Translations under genes and position numbers: made by a program
Notes under the pieces: model-generated
Databases searched by the model: none
Seen by the model: only the letters and a program-made list of their open reading frames with translations
What the model was told of the DNA's origin: nothing
Shown: piece by piece, positions 39,983 to 51,531 of the stretch
Numbering within the stretch: position 1 is the first letter of the stretch
Layout of the letters: every line of letters begins with the position of its first letter
DNA from: Misgurnus anguillicaudatus
Lineage: Eukaryota; Chordata; Actinopteri; Cypriniformes; Cobitidae
NCBI RefSeq assembly: GCF_027580225.2
Contig: NC_073358.2
Span: 48,508,001-48,572,000 of the forward strand
Direction of reading: 5' to 3'
DNA: 64,000 nucleotides

Positions 39983-40254
39983 GAGTTATCGATTAGAGAA
40001 AACACTTCCCTGACAATGACGCTTCCTTGACGAGTTTACAGCAATCTATATTTCTGCTATTATCCACTAGGTGGTGCTCTTACCCAACTTATAAAACACT
40101 CAAGCATACACTGATCCAAAAACAGTAAAAACTCTGTGTATGTCTGATCGTGTACAAAAATACTTACGAAAATCTCAGCATTTTGCTCAAAATTTGGTAA
40201 TTTTTAACTAACCTACCCATATTTGAGGGGTGATGCTGGCGGGTAAACAGTTAA
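39983..40254 (+). mobile_element. TTAA-family element (ACTCTTTC family), shortened
   Basis: It matches the family through ATTAGAGAAAACACTTCCCT, TGACAATGACGC, TTTGCTCAAAATTTGG, TTTGAGGGGTGATG and CTGGCGGGTAAACAGTTAA. The left terminus is altered and the middle is deleted. The right TTAA (40251-40254) also begins the next element. Confidence 0.6.
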
Positions 40255-41009
40255 AGGAATATTCAATTTTCATAAAAGAAAAATTCAGATAATTTACTCA
40301 CCACCATGTCATCCAAAATGTTGATGTCTTTCTTTGTTCAGTCGAGAAGAAATTATGTTTTTTGAGGAAAACATTGCAGGATTTTTCTCATTTTAATGGA
40401 CTTTAATAGACACCAACAATTAACACTTAACTCAACACGTAACAGTTTTTTTCAACAGAGTTTCAAAGGACTATAAATGATCCCAAACGAGGCATAAGGG
40501 TCTTATCTAGCAAAACGATTGCCATTTTTGACAAGAAAAATAACAAATATACACTTTTAAAGCACAACTTCTCGTCTAGATCCAGTCGTGATGCGCCACC
40601 GTGACCCCACGCAATACGTCATGACGTCAAGAGGTCACAGAAGACGAACGCGAAACTCCGCCCCAGTGTTTACAAGTGTGTTAAAAGAGGACCGTTCCTA
40701 CGTTGTTGTATGTCAAATGATACTAATTAATGTCTTTGTGTCAGTTTATTGTTTACAATGGTCCGCAAATGTGCGTTTTATATATGTAACACGTTTGGGA
40801 TTGTTAATAGTCCTTTGAAACTCCGTTGAAAAAAACTGTTAAGTGTTGAGTTAAGTGTTAATTGTTGGTGTCTATTAAAGTCCGTTAAAATGAGAAAAAT
40901 CCTGCAATGTTTTCCTCAAAAAACATAATTTCTTCTCGACTGAACAAAGAGAGACATCAACATTTTGGATGACATGGTGGTGAATAAATTATCTGGATTT
41001 TTCCTTTAA
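40251..41009. mobile_element. Large fold-back TTAA element
   Basis: The left arm TTAAAGGAATATTCAATTTT ... CACCATGTCATCCAAAATGT and the right arm ACATTTTGGATGACATGGTG ... TTCCTTTAA pair over roughly 200 bp, including CGAGAAGAAATTATG and ACACTTAACTCAACAC. The centre is GC- and CpG-rich (CACCGTGACCCCACGC; CATGACGTCAAGAGGTCAC). One arm of another copy lies at 59467-59833. The frame at 40588-40818 is spurious. Confidence 0.88.
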
Positions 41010-41260
41010 GCTTTACCATGAATGGTATTATCCTGGTGTTGAATTGCATTACAATAACAAGTTGAAAAGTTGAGCTAAAGTTGCCAACTTGTATACACTT
41101 TTGCGGTACAAAGTCTAATCAACATACAGTATATCAGCCAAATACATCGCCTACATAACAATACATTCATGGCTTATTTACTACACAACATACCATAAGT
41201 AGATTACTGTAGTTGTTAAATGACGAGACACAAACTTTAGCGTAGCTAGCAAACCTATAT

Positions 41261-41362
41261 TAAGGTGACCAGACGTCCCCGTTTTCCGGGGACAGTCCCG
41301 TTTTTTGGTGTTCTGTCCCGACTGGAACTGTCCCCGGAAATGTCCCTGTTTTACAGCATGTC
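41261..41362. repeat. GTCCCCGG-rich repeat fragment
   Basis: TTAAGGTGACCAGACGTCCC, TTTCCGGGGACAGTCCCG and CTGTCCCCGGAAATGTCCC form overlapping inverted words. It resembles the end of a DNA transposon family, but only one end is visible and no partner was found. Confidence 0.4.
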
Positions 41363-41837
41363 CAAATACACTGAAAAACCCAATCATTAGCTTTTGGAGT
41401 ACCAGACCGGAGCAGTCTTGTAATGATTTTTTTCACCAGCAGACGGGGTCGCAAGCTACACTTATTACTTGATCGCACGTCATAGCTTTAGCGAAATGGA
41501 ATTAACCATGAGAAATGAGAAAGCGTCATCAAGTTAGTTATCATCAATCAAGTTATCATAACATATGAAAACAGTCAAAGTTATTGGGATAATGGATTAA
41601 AGTAACTACTCATGTTAAATTAAAGTAATAAACCAATGAAGTGAACTGATGGTACAGCATGGTACTGCGCATTTGTTATTATCCCTTCTGTTCTTTATGT
41701 TTACAATGCTATGAAATCAGTTGAAGTAATACTTTTGAAGTAAATTTGATGATGTATTTCAAATCTGTGCATTGTATAAAAGAAAAAGAAAAAAAAGATT
41801 TAGGCTACAGAAATTGTTCAATTAATTTAATTAGAAA

Positions 41838-42249
41838 CACTGCAAAAAATAAAAAAGTCAAGATGCATTTTCTTGACGAGCAAAATGACATAAGAAAATA
41901 AGTCTAGTTTTTAGACAAAAAAATATCAAATGTAAGTGATTTTGTGCATAAAACAAGCAAAACAATCTGCCAATGGGGTAAGCAAAAAAATCTTGAACAT
42001 TTTTCTTAAACACTAAATTCAAGAAAAATTTAAGAAAAATTAGCTTACCTCATTGGCAGATTTTTTTGCTCGTTTTATGCACAAAATCACTTAAATTTGA
42101 TAATTTTGGTCTAAAAACTAGACTTATTTTCTTGGTTCGTGTTGCTCATCAAGAAAAAGCATCTTAATTTAAGAATTTTTAGATATTTTTACTGAAAACA
42201 AGACAAAAATACTAAGAATTTTTTTCTTGAAAATCTTTTTTTTTCAGTG
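41838..42249. mobile_element. CACTA-like fold-back MITE
   Basis: It starts CACTGCAAAAAATAAAAAAG and ends AATCTTTTTTTTTCAGTG. The long arms pair through AAGATGCATTTTCTTGACGA / AAGAAAAAGCATCTT, AAGTCTAGTTTTTAGACAAA / CTAAAAACTAGACTT and TTTTGTGCATAAAACAAGC / CGTTTTATGCACAAAA. The centre falls near 42020. It is 412 bp without coding sequence. Confidence 0.85.
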
Positions 42250-42596
42250 TATATTTAACTTTACGATATGTATATTGCGCTATTCCCTGTTTTATGGAAT
42301 ATGATGGAATATAATTTTAGGAAAGCTGTCACTAAGAACACACCAACTATATGCAAACCTTAGCCAAAAAATGTTGGCACCCCATGCTACTACTTCCTGT
42401 CACTGTTTAAGTTCAGAGATATAAAGAATGCTATCTAATGGTCGGGAATAAATCGATTTTTTTTTTTTTTTTTTTTTGAGGATATCACGATACACACGTT
42501 CCGATATTTCCTTACACTCCTGGTGATGTACCGCATTTCAGATCACCACCACATATCTACATACGACAGGATGCCAGGTGTATTTAACCTACCAAT
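42250..42596. other. Gene-free stretch with a poly-T run
   Basis: It includes an uninterrupted T run of about 19 at 42459-42477 followed by GAGGATATCACGATACA. It could be the poly-A tail of a minus-strand retroposed fragment, but no body is recognised. Confidence 0.3.
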
Positions 42597-43037
42597 CAAT
42601 GGGGGCCGGTGAATTATTTTCTGAGGGGCACACATTCAAAGTTGTCATGGCTTGTCATGTCAAATACTATGTGTTTGGTGTGTCATGTGAACCTATGTGC
42701 ATTATGCATCATGTCAAAATACCTGCCTGCTGCACACGCGTCAAAGGGGTTTATAATTAAAAAAACTTTCACAAAATACTCATAAAACACTAAACTCTGA
42801 TTACACATGAGATTAAAAGAGTATCTGGCAAACGCAAGCGTCTCTTTTATAATAAACCACTTTGAAGTGGCAGGCACGTATTTTAACATGAAGCGTCGTT
42901 CACATGACATGCCGCACACATATTTTGACATGACAAGCCACACACATGACCGGCTACATCAATAATTACTTTATTATCATACGTTTTGATGAGCTTCACA
43001 TCGGGGCCCTCGATAAAGAAGTCACCGGCCGCCACTG
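42597..43037. mobile_element. hAT-like element (CAGTGGCGGC family)
   Basis: The right end GTCACCGGCCGCCACTG and the left end CAATGGGGGCCGGTGA are inverted. The flanks ctaccaat (42589-42596) and ctaccgat (43038-43045) give a 7-of-8 duplication. Inside, GGCACACATTCAAAG and CATGTCAAATAC words recur in both orientations. A related shorter copy is at 774-1049. Confidence 0.78.
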
Positions 43038-43045
43038 CTACCGAT

Positions 43046-44230
43046 TGTTAATTTTCTCATCCAGAACACCATAAAATAATACAATATTGTGCACTAAAGC
43101 CACTCCTGTCAAATAAGATTAGGTTTGCCAAGTCTGAGTTAGAGAAAACCTGTAATTTGCATCAGAATTTATCTAGGAGGAAAAACACAAGGTTACATAA
43201 CCTCCTGAGGGAATACAGTAATTTCAGAAAAAATATGCACTGTTTGACATGTTACCATCTCAAACAATGTCTAACTTTAATTGAAAACGAAAGGTCAGAC
43301 ACAATGTTAATTCATATAACATCTAGATTTTGCAAGTGTATACAAAAGAGACGACTTTAATGACATACTGTAGGGAATTCATGTTATTCACGTTAAACCT
43401 TTTTAATTAACCCGAATAAATAAAAGCCTGTTCATAGGAATTCCCATCAAAACATGTAAGAATGTATCAAAAAGTGCATTTCTATTAAAAAAAGAGAAAA
43501 ATGCTGTGGTTATGCAATAGAAATGATTGACAGGGTTGCATGCAGCTGTCAGCATTTGGCATCCACTGTAGATTTGTTTGTGTGTGCGCTCGCTGTCTAC
43601 CTGAGTTTCTTGATCTGTTTTGTTTGCCCTTGCATCACGGCCACAAGTTTCTTGCCTATTAAAAGAGGAACACAACCGCCTGAATCTGAGCCGTTGCGTG
43701 GTCAGATTAATGAAATTTAACACACAGGCTGACAGCTGTCATAGGCAACAGCTTCCATTTACAAGCGGGTGAAATGAGAAGTTGGGGAAAGAGCGATGTA
43801 AAGTTTTTATCTCTGGCAGGACCCACAGTTCACCTCTGCTTGTGACATCGGGTGATGCTGTCATCTTAACAGCCAGTGTTACCTCATGTATTACAAAGCA
43901 GACTGAAAAACAGAGAAAGATGCCACAGTGTTATAGCAGCACTGACAGAAAATCAGGCCAGATCTGCTATACTGAATATGATGAATTGCTGGTAGTTTTG
44001 GGCAATTTGAATATGCCAGTGATTTGCATTAATACAGAAACGCAGGGACCTGTTCTCTTCCATTATTTTAGCAATCATTTAAGAGTTTCTCTTATAAATC
44101 ATCATGAATTTTTATAGTTATGGAGACTTGTGACATGTTTTTCTAAATTATCTGACCTACCTGTATAATATCTACCTGGCAGATGACACACAGGCAAAAA
44201 ATCTTAGACTTGAATGAACGAACACCAAAT
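43046..44230. other. Gene-free stretch
   Basis: No element or exon recognised. The 111-codon frame at 43782-44117 and the frames at 43403-43723 carry no domain I know. The 43780-43990 region is less AT-rich and could be unique. Confidence 0.35.
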
Positions 44231-44292
44231 TTACGCATTTAGCAGACAGACACTTTTATCCAAAGCTGCATACAGTGCATTCGGTATTTGCA
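44231..44292 (+). repeat. GCATTTAGCAGAC repeat motif
   Basis: ACGCATTTAGCAGACAGACA ... TTATCCAAAGCTGCATACAG ... GTGCATTC resembles 49241-49286 and the split copy around 58383-58700. From memory the consensus (GCATTTAGCAGACGCTTTTA...AAAGCGACTTACA) is widespread in fish genomes; its family is unknown to me. Confidence 0.55.
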
Positions 44293-44323
44293 GATCGGTT
44301 GCAGATTCGGCTGTCAAAAATAA

Positions 44324-44974
44324 AGGTACAAAGCTGTCACTGGGGCAGTACCATTTAACTCTTTCGCCGCCATTGACGAGATATCTCGTCAATTAAGAGA
44401 AAACGCTTCCCCGCCAATGACGAGATTTTCCGTTTTTCCGCAACTTATACAACCCGGAAGTAGCGCCTCACGTGAAAGAGAAAGAACTCAGTGTATGTTT
44501 TAAAGATCGCTCTGCATCTGATCTCTATCAAAAGTCCGTCACAAAAAATTGTATTATCTCAGCTTTTTGCTCAAAATTGGGTGTTTTTGAAGAAACCTAA
44601 CCATGTTTGAGAGGTGATTACAAGAGAACTAATGAAGGTAGTATCATATGAAACGGTTTTTTTTGTTTGAAAGCAGAGGGTCTGTTCTTTCATCTGATAT
44701 ATTGTTTGTTTATATATTTAAAGAAGAACATTTTCTGGAAGGCATTAAACTTTTGTGAAAATCATGAAAAATGCCGGCGCTGGCTGGCAACTTTTTTTAA
44801 AAACGCTGGCGGGAAAAGAGTTAAAAAAGGGTCCTAATATGTACAATTTAGGTACAAATATGTGTCTTTTAACTACATTTAAAGTACTAATATGCACTCT
44901 TTGGGTACAAAGGTGTAGCTTTTTGAAAGGATACTGTCCCAGTGACAACTTTTGTACCTTTACTTCTGAGAGTG
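44324..44974. mobile_element. GGTACA-rich MITE, copy c, split by a TTAA element
   Basis: The left part AGGTACAAAGCTGTCACTGG GGCAGTACC and the right part TATGTACAATTTAGGTACAA ... GATACTGTCCCAGTGACAAC ... TTCTGAGAGTG match copy b (21557-21754). The 470 bp in between is the TTAA element 44355-44824. Removing it and one TTAA restores a MITE like copy b. Confidence 0.8.
44355..44824 (+). mobile_element. Complete TTAA-bounded element (ACTCTTTC family)
   Basis: It begins TTAACTCTTTCGCCGCCATT and ends GCTGGCGGGAAAAGAGTTAA. The short inverted ends and the TTAA target suit a piggyBac-related non-autonomous element. It is the fullest of four family members here (others at 4982, 29330 and 39983). No transposase. 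It inserted into the GGTACA MITE, so it is younger than that copy. Confidence 0.85.
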
Positions 44975-45000
44975 TACAGGAATACAACAACTACAACTTC

Positions 45001-45909
45001 AAGGAACACTCCAACTTTTTGGGACTTTAGCTTATTTACCATATCCCCCAGAGTTAGATAAATCCATACATAACATTTTCTTCTCCCTGCGTCCTGTAAC
45101 TCTGTCTAACACACCCACAGCTAGCCTAGCTTAGCACAAAGGCTGGAAGTAAATGGCTCCAGCTAGCATACTGCTCCCAATAAGTGACAAAATAAAGCCA
45201 ACATTTTCATATTTATATGATGTAATTTATATAGTTACAGCATTTTTTGTTGTTGTTGTTGTTGCTCGCAGCACCTAAGAAGCCCAGTGGTGAGGAGCAG
45301 AGAGTTTGCTCGGAGTTGCACTAATCACTCCACCCAAGTAGCAGTGCTTCACCTTCTGAGAATATAGTTCCCAGGATGTATACGGTTAAAAGATGGCTGT
45401 GTCTCATATGACCTTGTTATTTGTACACGCTGTGACTATACAAATCACAACATATTAATAGAAAAATGTTGGTGTTATTTTGTCACTTATTGGGAGCAGT
45501 ATGCTAGCTGGAGCCATTTACTTCCAGTCTTTGTGCTAAGCTAGGCTAGCGGTGGGTGCCTTACACTCTAAAAATGGCTGGGTTATTTTTAACCCATAAT
45601 GGGTAAATATTAGACAGAACACATGTTGGGTTAAAAATTACCCCGTGCTGGGTTAAAATGACCCAATGTTGGGTTGTTAGTATGCAACAATGGGGTATAA
45701 TAACCCAGCATTGGGTCAATTTTTAACCCAGCACGTGTTCTGTCCAATATTTACCCATTATGGGTGAAAAATAACTTTTTTTTTTCATTTTTAGAGTGTA
45801 GACAGAGTTATGGCATGCACGGAGATGAAAAAGTAATGTATGGACATATCTACCTCTGGGGGATACAGTGAATAAGCTTAAGTCCCAAAAAGTCGGCGTG
45901 TTCCTTTAA
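45001..45909. mobile_element. Fold-back element with ~170-bp arms
   Basis: Left arm: AAGGAACACTCCAACTTTTT, GGGACTTTAGCTTATT, CCCCCAGAGTTAGATAAATC, AGCCTAGCTTAGCACAAAGG, CTGGAAGTAAATGGCTCCAG, GTATACTGCTCCC-like. The right arm has the inverse (GGGAGCAGTATGCTAGCTGG, CTTTGTGCTAAGCTAGGCT, CCTCTGGGGGATACAGTG, CAAAAAGTCGGCGTGTTCC). The right arm is interrupted by a CACTA-like MITE. No coding sequence. A GTTGTTGTTGTTGTTG microsatellite lies at 45251-45266. Confidence 0.88.
45564..45798. mobile_element. CACTA-like palindromic MITE nested in the fold-back
   Basis: CACTCTAAAAATGGCTGGGT and TTTTTAGAGTG are inverted ends flanked by TA. The arms carry AACCCATAATGGGTAAATAT / ATATTTACCCATTATGGGT and TGGGTTAAAAATTACCCCGT / GGGTCAATTTTTAACCC. 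The insertion point splits the right arm between GGTGGGTG and AGACAGAGTTATGG, which are continuous in the left arm. Confidence 0.9.
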
Positions 45910-47383
45910 GGTTTAAGTAAATTTGCACCCTGGGGTCGAAAAACATGCAGCACATTTGACTGATTTTTTCTCAGTAAAGTGGAATAAACTTAAAATACTT
46001 ACGTGTAAGACATAAACCCAAACTGTGGAGGCTCTACTTCTATTTGGGTACATTTACAATAACAAAAAAAATTTGTGCTTTTGTCAAATAAACAGGGTGC
46101 GCTTTCAAACGTCTCTGTCTCCGCAAACATCTTTCTGAAACCTGTTACAAAAATTAATTGATACTCTGCAACTACTTGTCATACAAGCATGTAGAGATAT
46201 AACGATTATCGGTTTAATGGTTAACTGTGATAAAAATGTCCAACGGTTAGTATTACCGCATCATTTTTTAATTAGGATTTACTGTGCCAGTGTCACGGCA
46301 ACAACCAATTTAAGCAATAACGTGAGACAAACACATTCATCCACGGCTGCTCCCATGTGTTTGTGATGGCAGTGCTTAACTGTCTGAATTTAAATGCAAA
46401 AAAAAAAAATACATTTAGGGAAATCTAGTTATACTGACATTAATATTTCTTTAGACCGATCAATCTTTTTTTATTCATTTTCCATTAAATGATGTGATCT
46501 GATGAGTTTAAAGCTCTGTTTGTTTCTTCCGCAATTAGCCTTTCGCCGAGCCCTGCCCCCCTTAGTTACTGTTGCTACTTCCGACAAACAAATGACCAGC
46601 GCGACAGATTGCCATGACGGAAAGCGATATACCCGTGCGTGTCAGTGACATTTTTTGGAGCAATACCTCCGCGATTTCCTCCAGATCGAGGCAAAAGGGG
46701 TTACAGTATGCAGTGGAGGGATATATTTAAAATATAAAAATACACAATGAAGGAGACACGACTACTATCGAGGCTAATGCTTACCGGTCTCACGCAAAAA
46801 ATGCGAAACCACATGACCTGTAACTCAAATGCAACCAGCACAGCCTTGTGGACCAGTCATGCTCTTGCACTGCCGAATAAGTTATCTTTCATATGGTATA
46901 GTCTATTAATGTCTATTGCGAGTAACTATTTTGTAGCATTTACGGGATTGGGAAACTCAGGGGTAGGTTTTCCGTTCATAAAATGCTACATGAAAGATAA
47001 AACCAAATTATTTAAAGTTGATTGTTAAGGGCACTATGTTCGACTTTGTCGTAAACTGACGAAAAAAAAGTTGGGGAGCTTAAAGTCCCAACACAACAGC
47101 AGCTAATGTAGCTAGCGTTAGCTTACATGTTAACTAATGTTGGCAAAATAACTCATTAAATTTAGCATAGAGAGTAGGTTAACATTCTGGCCATTATATT
47201 CATGGTAATCATAACGTTGGTCCAATTTGTGTTCTTGCCTCTAGTTGGTAGATCTAGACCACACTGTAACTAGTTAGCTGTAAGCCTTACCTTTGTGCAG
47301 ACGTATTTATGCTTCGTAAATGTTCGACACATTTAACTGAAAGGGGCAGTCCAGCATGATACATAATTATGCATAACGAAAAA
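45910..47383. other. Gene-free stretch
   Basis: No gene recognised. 46500-46700 is more GC-rich; the 93-codon frame at 46747-47028 has no domain. TTATCTTTCATATGG near 46880 and CATGAAAGATAA near 46990 hint at another decayed inverted repeat. Confidence 0.35.
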
Positions 47384-47774
47384 CAGTCCCTCCAGAAAAA
47401 CGCGATTATGCGATTGCATATTTATGCGGGGGCCGCATTTTTTTTCAAATACGCCGCAATTTCACTGCATAAATTGCAGATTTCCATGCGCAAAATATGC
47501 GGGGCTTGCATGATTTCATAATCTCCGCATTTTTGTAGCAAACAGTCACATATATCTTAGCACAAAGTTGAACAATTTTGCATTTACTTCACAGAAGCGC
47601 AGCCATGTCCCCTGTTGCTATGGGAACGTTATGAAGTGACGCAATTACGCGACGTGAACATCATTGAAAAGCTGCGAACACCAACCACAGTTTTTGCAAG
47701 TTCCCACAATTTTTGCAAGTTACCGCAATTTTTGCAAGTTACCGCAATTTTATCGCATTTTTCTGAAAGGACTG
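47384..47774. mobile_element. hAT-like element (CAGTCCCTCCAGAAAAA ends)
   Basis: The left end CAGTCCCTCCAGAAAAACGC and the right end GCATTTTTCTGAAAGGACTG are inverted with a few differences. The flanking 8-mers are both A-rich and only approximately alike. The interior repeats ATGCGG/CCGCAT and GCAATTTTTGCAAG words. No transposase. Confidence 0.68.
47687..47750 (+). repeat. ~19-bp tandem repeat inside the hAT-like element
   Basis: About three and a half copies of GCAATTTTTGCAAGTTACC, the first slightly diverged. TTTTTGCAAG is itself nearly palindromic with GCAA. It probably arose by slippage after insertion, or belongs to the subterminal binding region of the element. Confidence 0.85.
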
Positions 47775-48445
47775 GAAAATAACTTTTGTATGCTTTTTTA
47801 ACTTAAAAAGGTTGCACAACGGATGAGAAGTGCCACGCCGCATCGCGCCATGAATCTAAAAACAAAACACATTATTTTCTATGAATGTACGCACGCCTGA
47901 CGGCGGCTGTCCGTTGTGACTCTGGACGCTGCTCAAATCCCTGTTTTGCCACAGAGCCCCATTCACATAGTTTAACATTAAATAACATCATATTTGTCCT
48001 AAATCGTAAGCGATTAACATTGGCTGCTAATATATTTTGCATTTTGAAGTGTGTGACCCCAGGCTAGTTAACCACCCATAACACCCCTTCTGAACCCCTT
48101 AGCAAACCAATCCTGGCATCGCATTGAGTTTTATGCAAGCACTAAGCTTTCCTCAAGAACTGTAAGAATCTTCATGAAGAAGTGAGGGATTTTAAACCAT
48201 CGGCCAGATGGTTAATGATCTGAGCTGCTAATACAAAAGCTGCCAAAGGCTTGACTTTGATATATAGAGTAAAAACATAACCATCGTGCTTTTTCAAGCA
48301 AAATTTGTAATTCCCACATGCTTGAAGCCGGCTGTAACTGTAAACGGTGTATTATATATTAAATAGTGCAAGGTTACAAATAACTGCTTGACCTTGGTTT
48401 CTAACATATATCCTTCTTTACTTGCTTAAGCGTGTGTAGATTACC

Positions 48446-48447
<2 letters not shown>

Positions 48448-48531
<84 letters not shown>

Positions 48532-48534
48532 ACT
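48448..48534. repeat. (CA)n microsatellite
   Basis: About 39 uninterrupted CA units, then a short interrupted tail (GACACACTCACA). Confidence 0.98.
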
Positions 48535-49132
48535 CACAAAATTACTTATTAATCCTGTCTGTGCAGAGTTACATCCAATCGTTCAACTCATGTCCTAAGG
48601 ATTAACTAAACAAGTAAACTTGGTTTGGTTTTGGACCTGTGCAATAAAAACATGGCAGTACCAAAGGTTTTTCTTACATGAGGGCTAGATTGCAAACTGT
48701 AACATAAAACACAAATGTCCATTTGGATTCTGAGCACCTTAAAATCCAATCATCATTCAGATAAAGACAAAAGAATTCATTGCAATATTCCCTACTTTGA
48801 ATTATCTCACCAAACATCTGTTTTTCATAGCTTACATTTCTTAGCTCGCTCCAATATGAGTACGTCTTGACAAATATGTTGAAGATAAGCGGTAAGGCAG
48901 TAAACTTATTATGAGATAAACTATTTGCACACATAATCGCGAGAAAAGTAATCCCACATCAGAATGACAATTTAATCTTATTCGGTAAAAAATTGTGAAC
49001 GGCAAAAGTGATTATGCTTGACATCTGTTCTGTTTCCCTATTATTGTTCCCTGTACATGAAGTGCTTGACTTCAAATGCCTTTTTCATTCATTTACACAC
49101 ACAGAGAGAATAAGGTACCGCCTGTGGTAGCT
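48535..49132. other. Gene-free stretch
   Basis: Nothing recognised; the 86-codon minus frame at 48674-48934 has no domain. Confidence 0.4.
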
Positions 49133-49200
49133 GACAGCATGCCACCAAAAACACAACATATGCTGGTGACCAGAAATGCTGGTCTTTTCATCAGGGCTGT
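49133..49200. repeat. Fragment of the CATATGCTGGT MITE
   Basis: AAAAACACAACATATGCTGG, TGACCAGAAATGCTGGTC and CAGCATGCCACC match the centre of 58395-58667. The ends are lost. Confidence 0.65.
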
Positions 49201-49240
49201 CAAATGCACAGCGACCGAGCCCATCTGCATTTACTTTAAT

Positions 49241-49286
49241 GCATTTGACCGTCGCTTTATCTAAAGTGACTTACAGTGCATTCAAT
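49241..49286 (+). repeat. GCATTTAGCAGAC-type repeat motif
   Basis: GCATTTGACCGTCGCTTTAT, CTAAAGTGACTTACAGTGCA and TTCAATC align with 44231-44292. Confidence 0.55.
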
Positions 49287-50841
49287 CTATACATGTCACA
49301 CTTTTATCCTTGTGGTCTGAAATAGTATTCAAGGTCTTATTTTTCTACCGAATTTATTTACATTCTGTCTACTATCCCACCCTCTGAAGATACGCTGTCT
49401 TCACTGCAAGGACACGTTGGAGTTTGAATTATGTTTGAGCGAACGTGTAAATATCCCTTGTTGACAACTCGTCAGTATTATGCTCGTGCGGAGTCAGATG
49501 TGACGGGCATGGGTATAGGCCCAGTGCCCTGTGGGTTTTAGGTTGCCTTGTAACTACAGCTGAAACTTTGAGACGGATGCGGCTTGGTTACCCACCGGGA
49601 AAATGAGATGTTTTGGGAGGTTGTCGATGTGAGTCATTATGAGATATGTTGGTTTATAAGATGGAAAAGAAACAACATTACTTGTGCTGAATTGAATTGC
49701 TTTGTTACTGTGGGATATTAGATTTGCTTTTCTCTCGGGTTAGGACCCAAAAACAGGTTGCAGATCAATTCTGCTAGGACAGAAGGGATAAACAATTCTT
49801 AAAGAGCACCTATTGTCTGAGTCACGTTTTTAAATTTCCTTTGGTGTGTAAGTGTGTATCAGTCAGGGCTTTGAACCAGATTTTTCCCAATTGGTTCGTT
49901 ACGAAGAGAAACGGTATTTTAACGTTTCCGGTTTTCGGTTCAACCCTAAATTTGACGTTTCTGAACCGTTAGAACAACAAAAATTAAGTTCCCGAACCGG
50001 TTAATAGCGCTTTTATGTCAGCTGTGGGATATACAACTAAGCATTATACATGAATTAAGACAAGGACAATTTCTGCCATGTTGTTTATTGGCAAACAACT
50101 TAAACAAATGTTTTTATTAGAAAAAGAATAATACTGTGGTATTTCGAGATCATTTTGTTTGTATGTGTCCTGTCAAGAACAGAAAGATTGTTCGCTTGCT
50201 ATTTGAAACGCGTCTCTCCGTGTATGCACTTTTGAGTGCACTTAAATACGCGCACACACACAGACGGAGAACGAATTCCAAACGGCGCTTCGGGAAAAAG
50301 ATGCAGCATAAACAGTCGCTCCACATTAGTGTAAATTACATTGTTTTTCAGTGCTTTATTCACCAAATCTGTTTTAATGGACTACAGTATGAGACACAAT
50401 AGTGCAACTCTCTCTCAAGTTTATACATCAAGAGTTCTGATCTTTGAAGGGCATAGGGATAATCACATTTGATTGGAGCTGGACCGGACACATTCAACCG
50501 GGACTTAACTTCACCGAGTCATATTGCACAAAAATCTTGTAAAAGAACGAAAAATAAATAAATAAATAAATAACAATATTACTATATATTGATAAACTAT
50601 AATAGTAGAGTGGGACAAAAAGCACTAGCCTACCAACGCGTTTCCACAGCGTGTTTTCATTCAGAACACATGAACTAGCTGAAATGGACAAGGAGATCAG
50701 TGATTACATAACAGCTACCGTAGTTGCAACACGCATTTGGAAAAGCAAGGTGCTAGAGAGCATTATTCGTTTGAATGCAAAACACAATTTCACCACTAGA
50801 TGGGGATAAATCCTACTTATTGTCCCTTTAAACATATCCAT
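49287..50841. other. Gene-free stretch with one possible transposon end
   Basis: At 49864 CAGGGCTTTGAACCAG begins a region rich in GAACCGG/CGGTTC words (to about 50010), which looks like the left end of a hAT-type element. No matching right end was found. The frame at 50136-50402 has no recognised domain. Confidence 0.35.
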
Positions 50842-50997
50842 CAGAGTCCTGCAACGGGTCGGGTACCCGCATAAAAGTCTCAAACGGGTGGATTGTGACA
50901 TTCCTAAAATTCATGGGCGGGGCCGAGGGCGGATAACTAACTCCGTGTGGGCGGGTAGTAGTTCAAATGAAAATATGTGCAAAATTTGTATGTCTAA

Positions 50998-51268
50998 GGA
51001 TGTGCACACCAAACTTTTAAACACGGCTGTTTTTTCAGCCAGCTGTGATACTTAAGCTGTGAGCCGGTTGGTTGTTGTGATACTTGTCCCGCCCCTTCTC
51101 CACTGTGATTGGACGGCCGTGTGAGAACTGACATTGACGAGTGGAGCATTTCACCCAAACTTGAATCTCTTTCAACTCTCGACGCTCAGCGCTGAACGCG
51201 GAAAAAACGCTGACCGCCGGCTTTTTTGAAAAACGGCCGCGGGGGTAAAAGCTTTGGTGTGCACGCCC
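50998..51268. mobile_element. PIF/Harbinger-type MITE, second family, copy 2
   Basis: TAA flanks both sides (50995-50997 and 51269-51271). The ends GGATGTGCACACCAAACTTT and AGCTTTGGTGTGCACGCCC are inverted. It is the opposite-orientation partner of 14033-14440 (CTGTGATTGGACGGCCGTGT, TTGTGATACTTGTCCCGCC), internally shorter by about 140 bp. Confidence 0.87.
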
Positions 51269-51531
51269 TAATTACCATTACACGCGCAACATATGACATT
51301 TGACCCATCACGTCACCACCACTACAACAGTGTGCGACCTTTGTTGATTCTTCTCCCAGCCTAGTTGGAGCGAGCGTTGCAGGACTCTGGCATAAAGTTT
51401 TGCTGTTGATAGCCGGAAGCTGAACGTCTTCTCTTAGAAAGCATTTCGAGACGAGACTTAGGAGCACAGCAGGGGTTGTGTAGGTAGGTTGTTCTTTTTC
51501 TTGGTTTTTTATTAATATGTCTATTTGTGTA

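Noticed and set aside
42459..42477. Poly-T run as a retrogene tail
   Set aside because: No retroposed body was recognisable next to it; a simple slippage run is sufficient.
49864..50480. hAT element starting CAGGGCTTTGAACC
   Set aside because: Only a left end is visible; no matching right end or target duplication was found, so it was not listed as an element.
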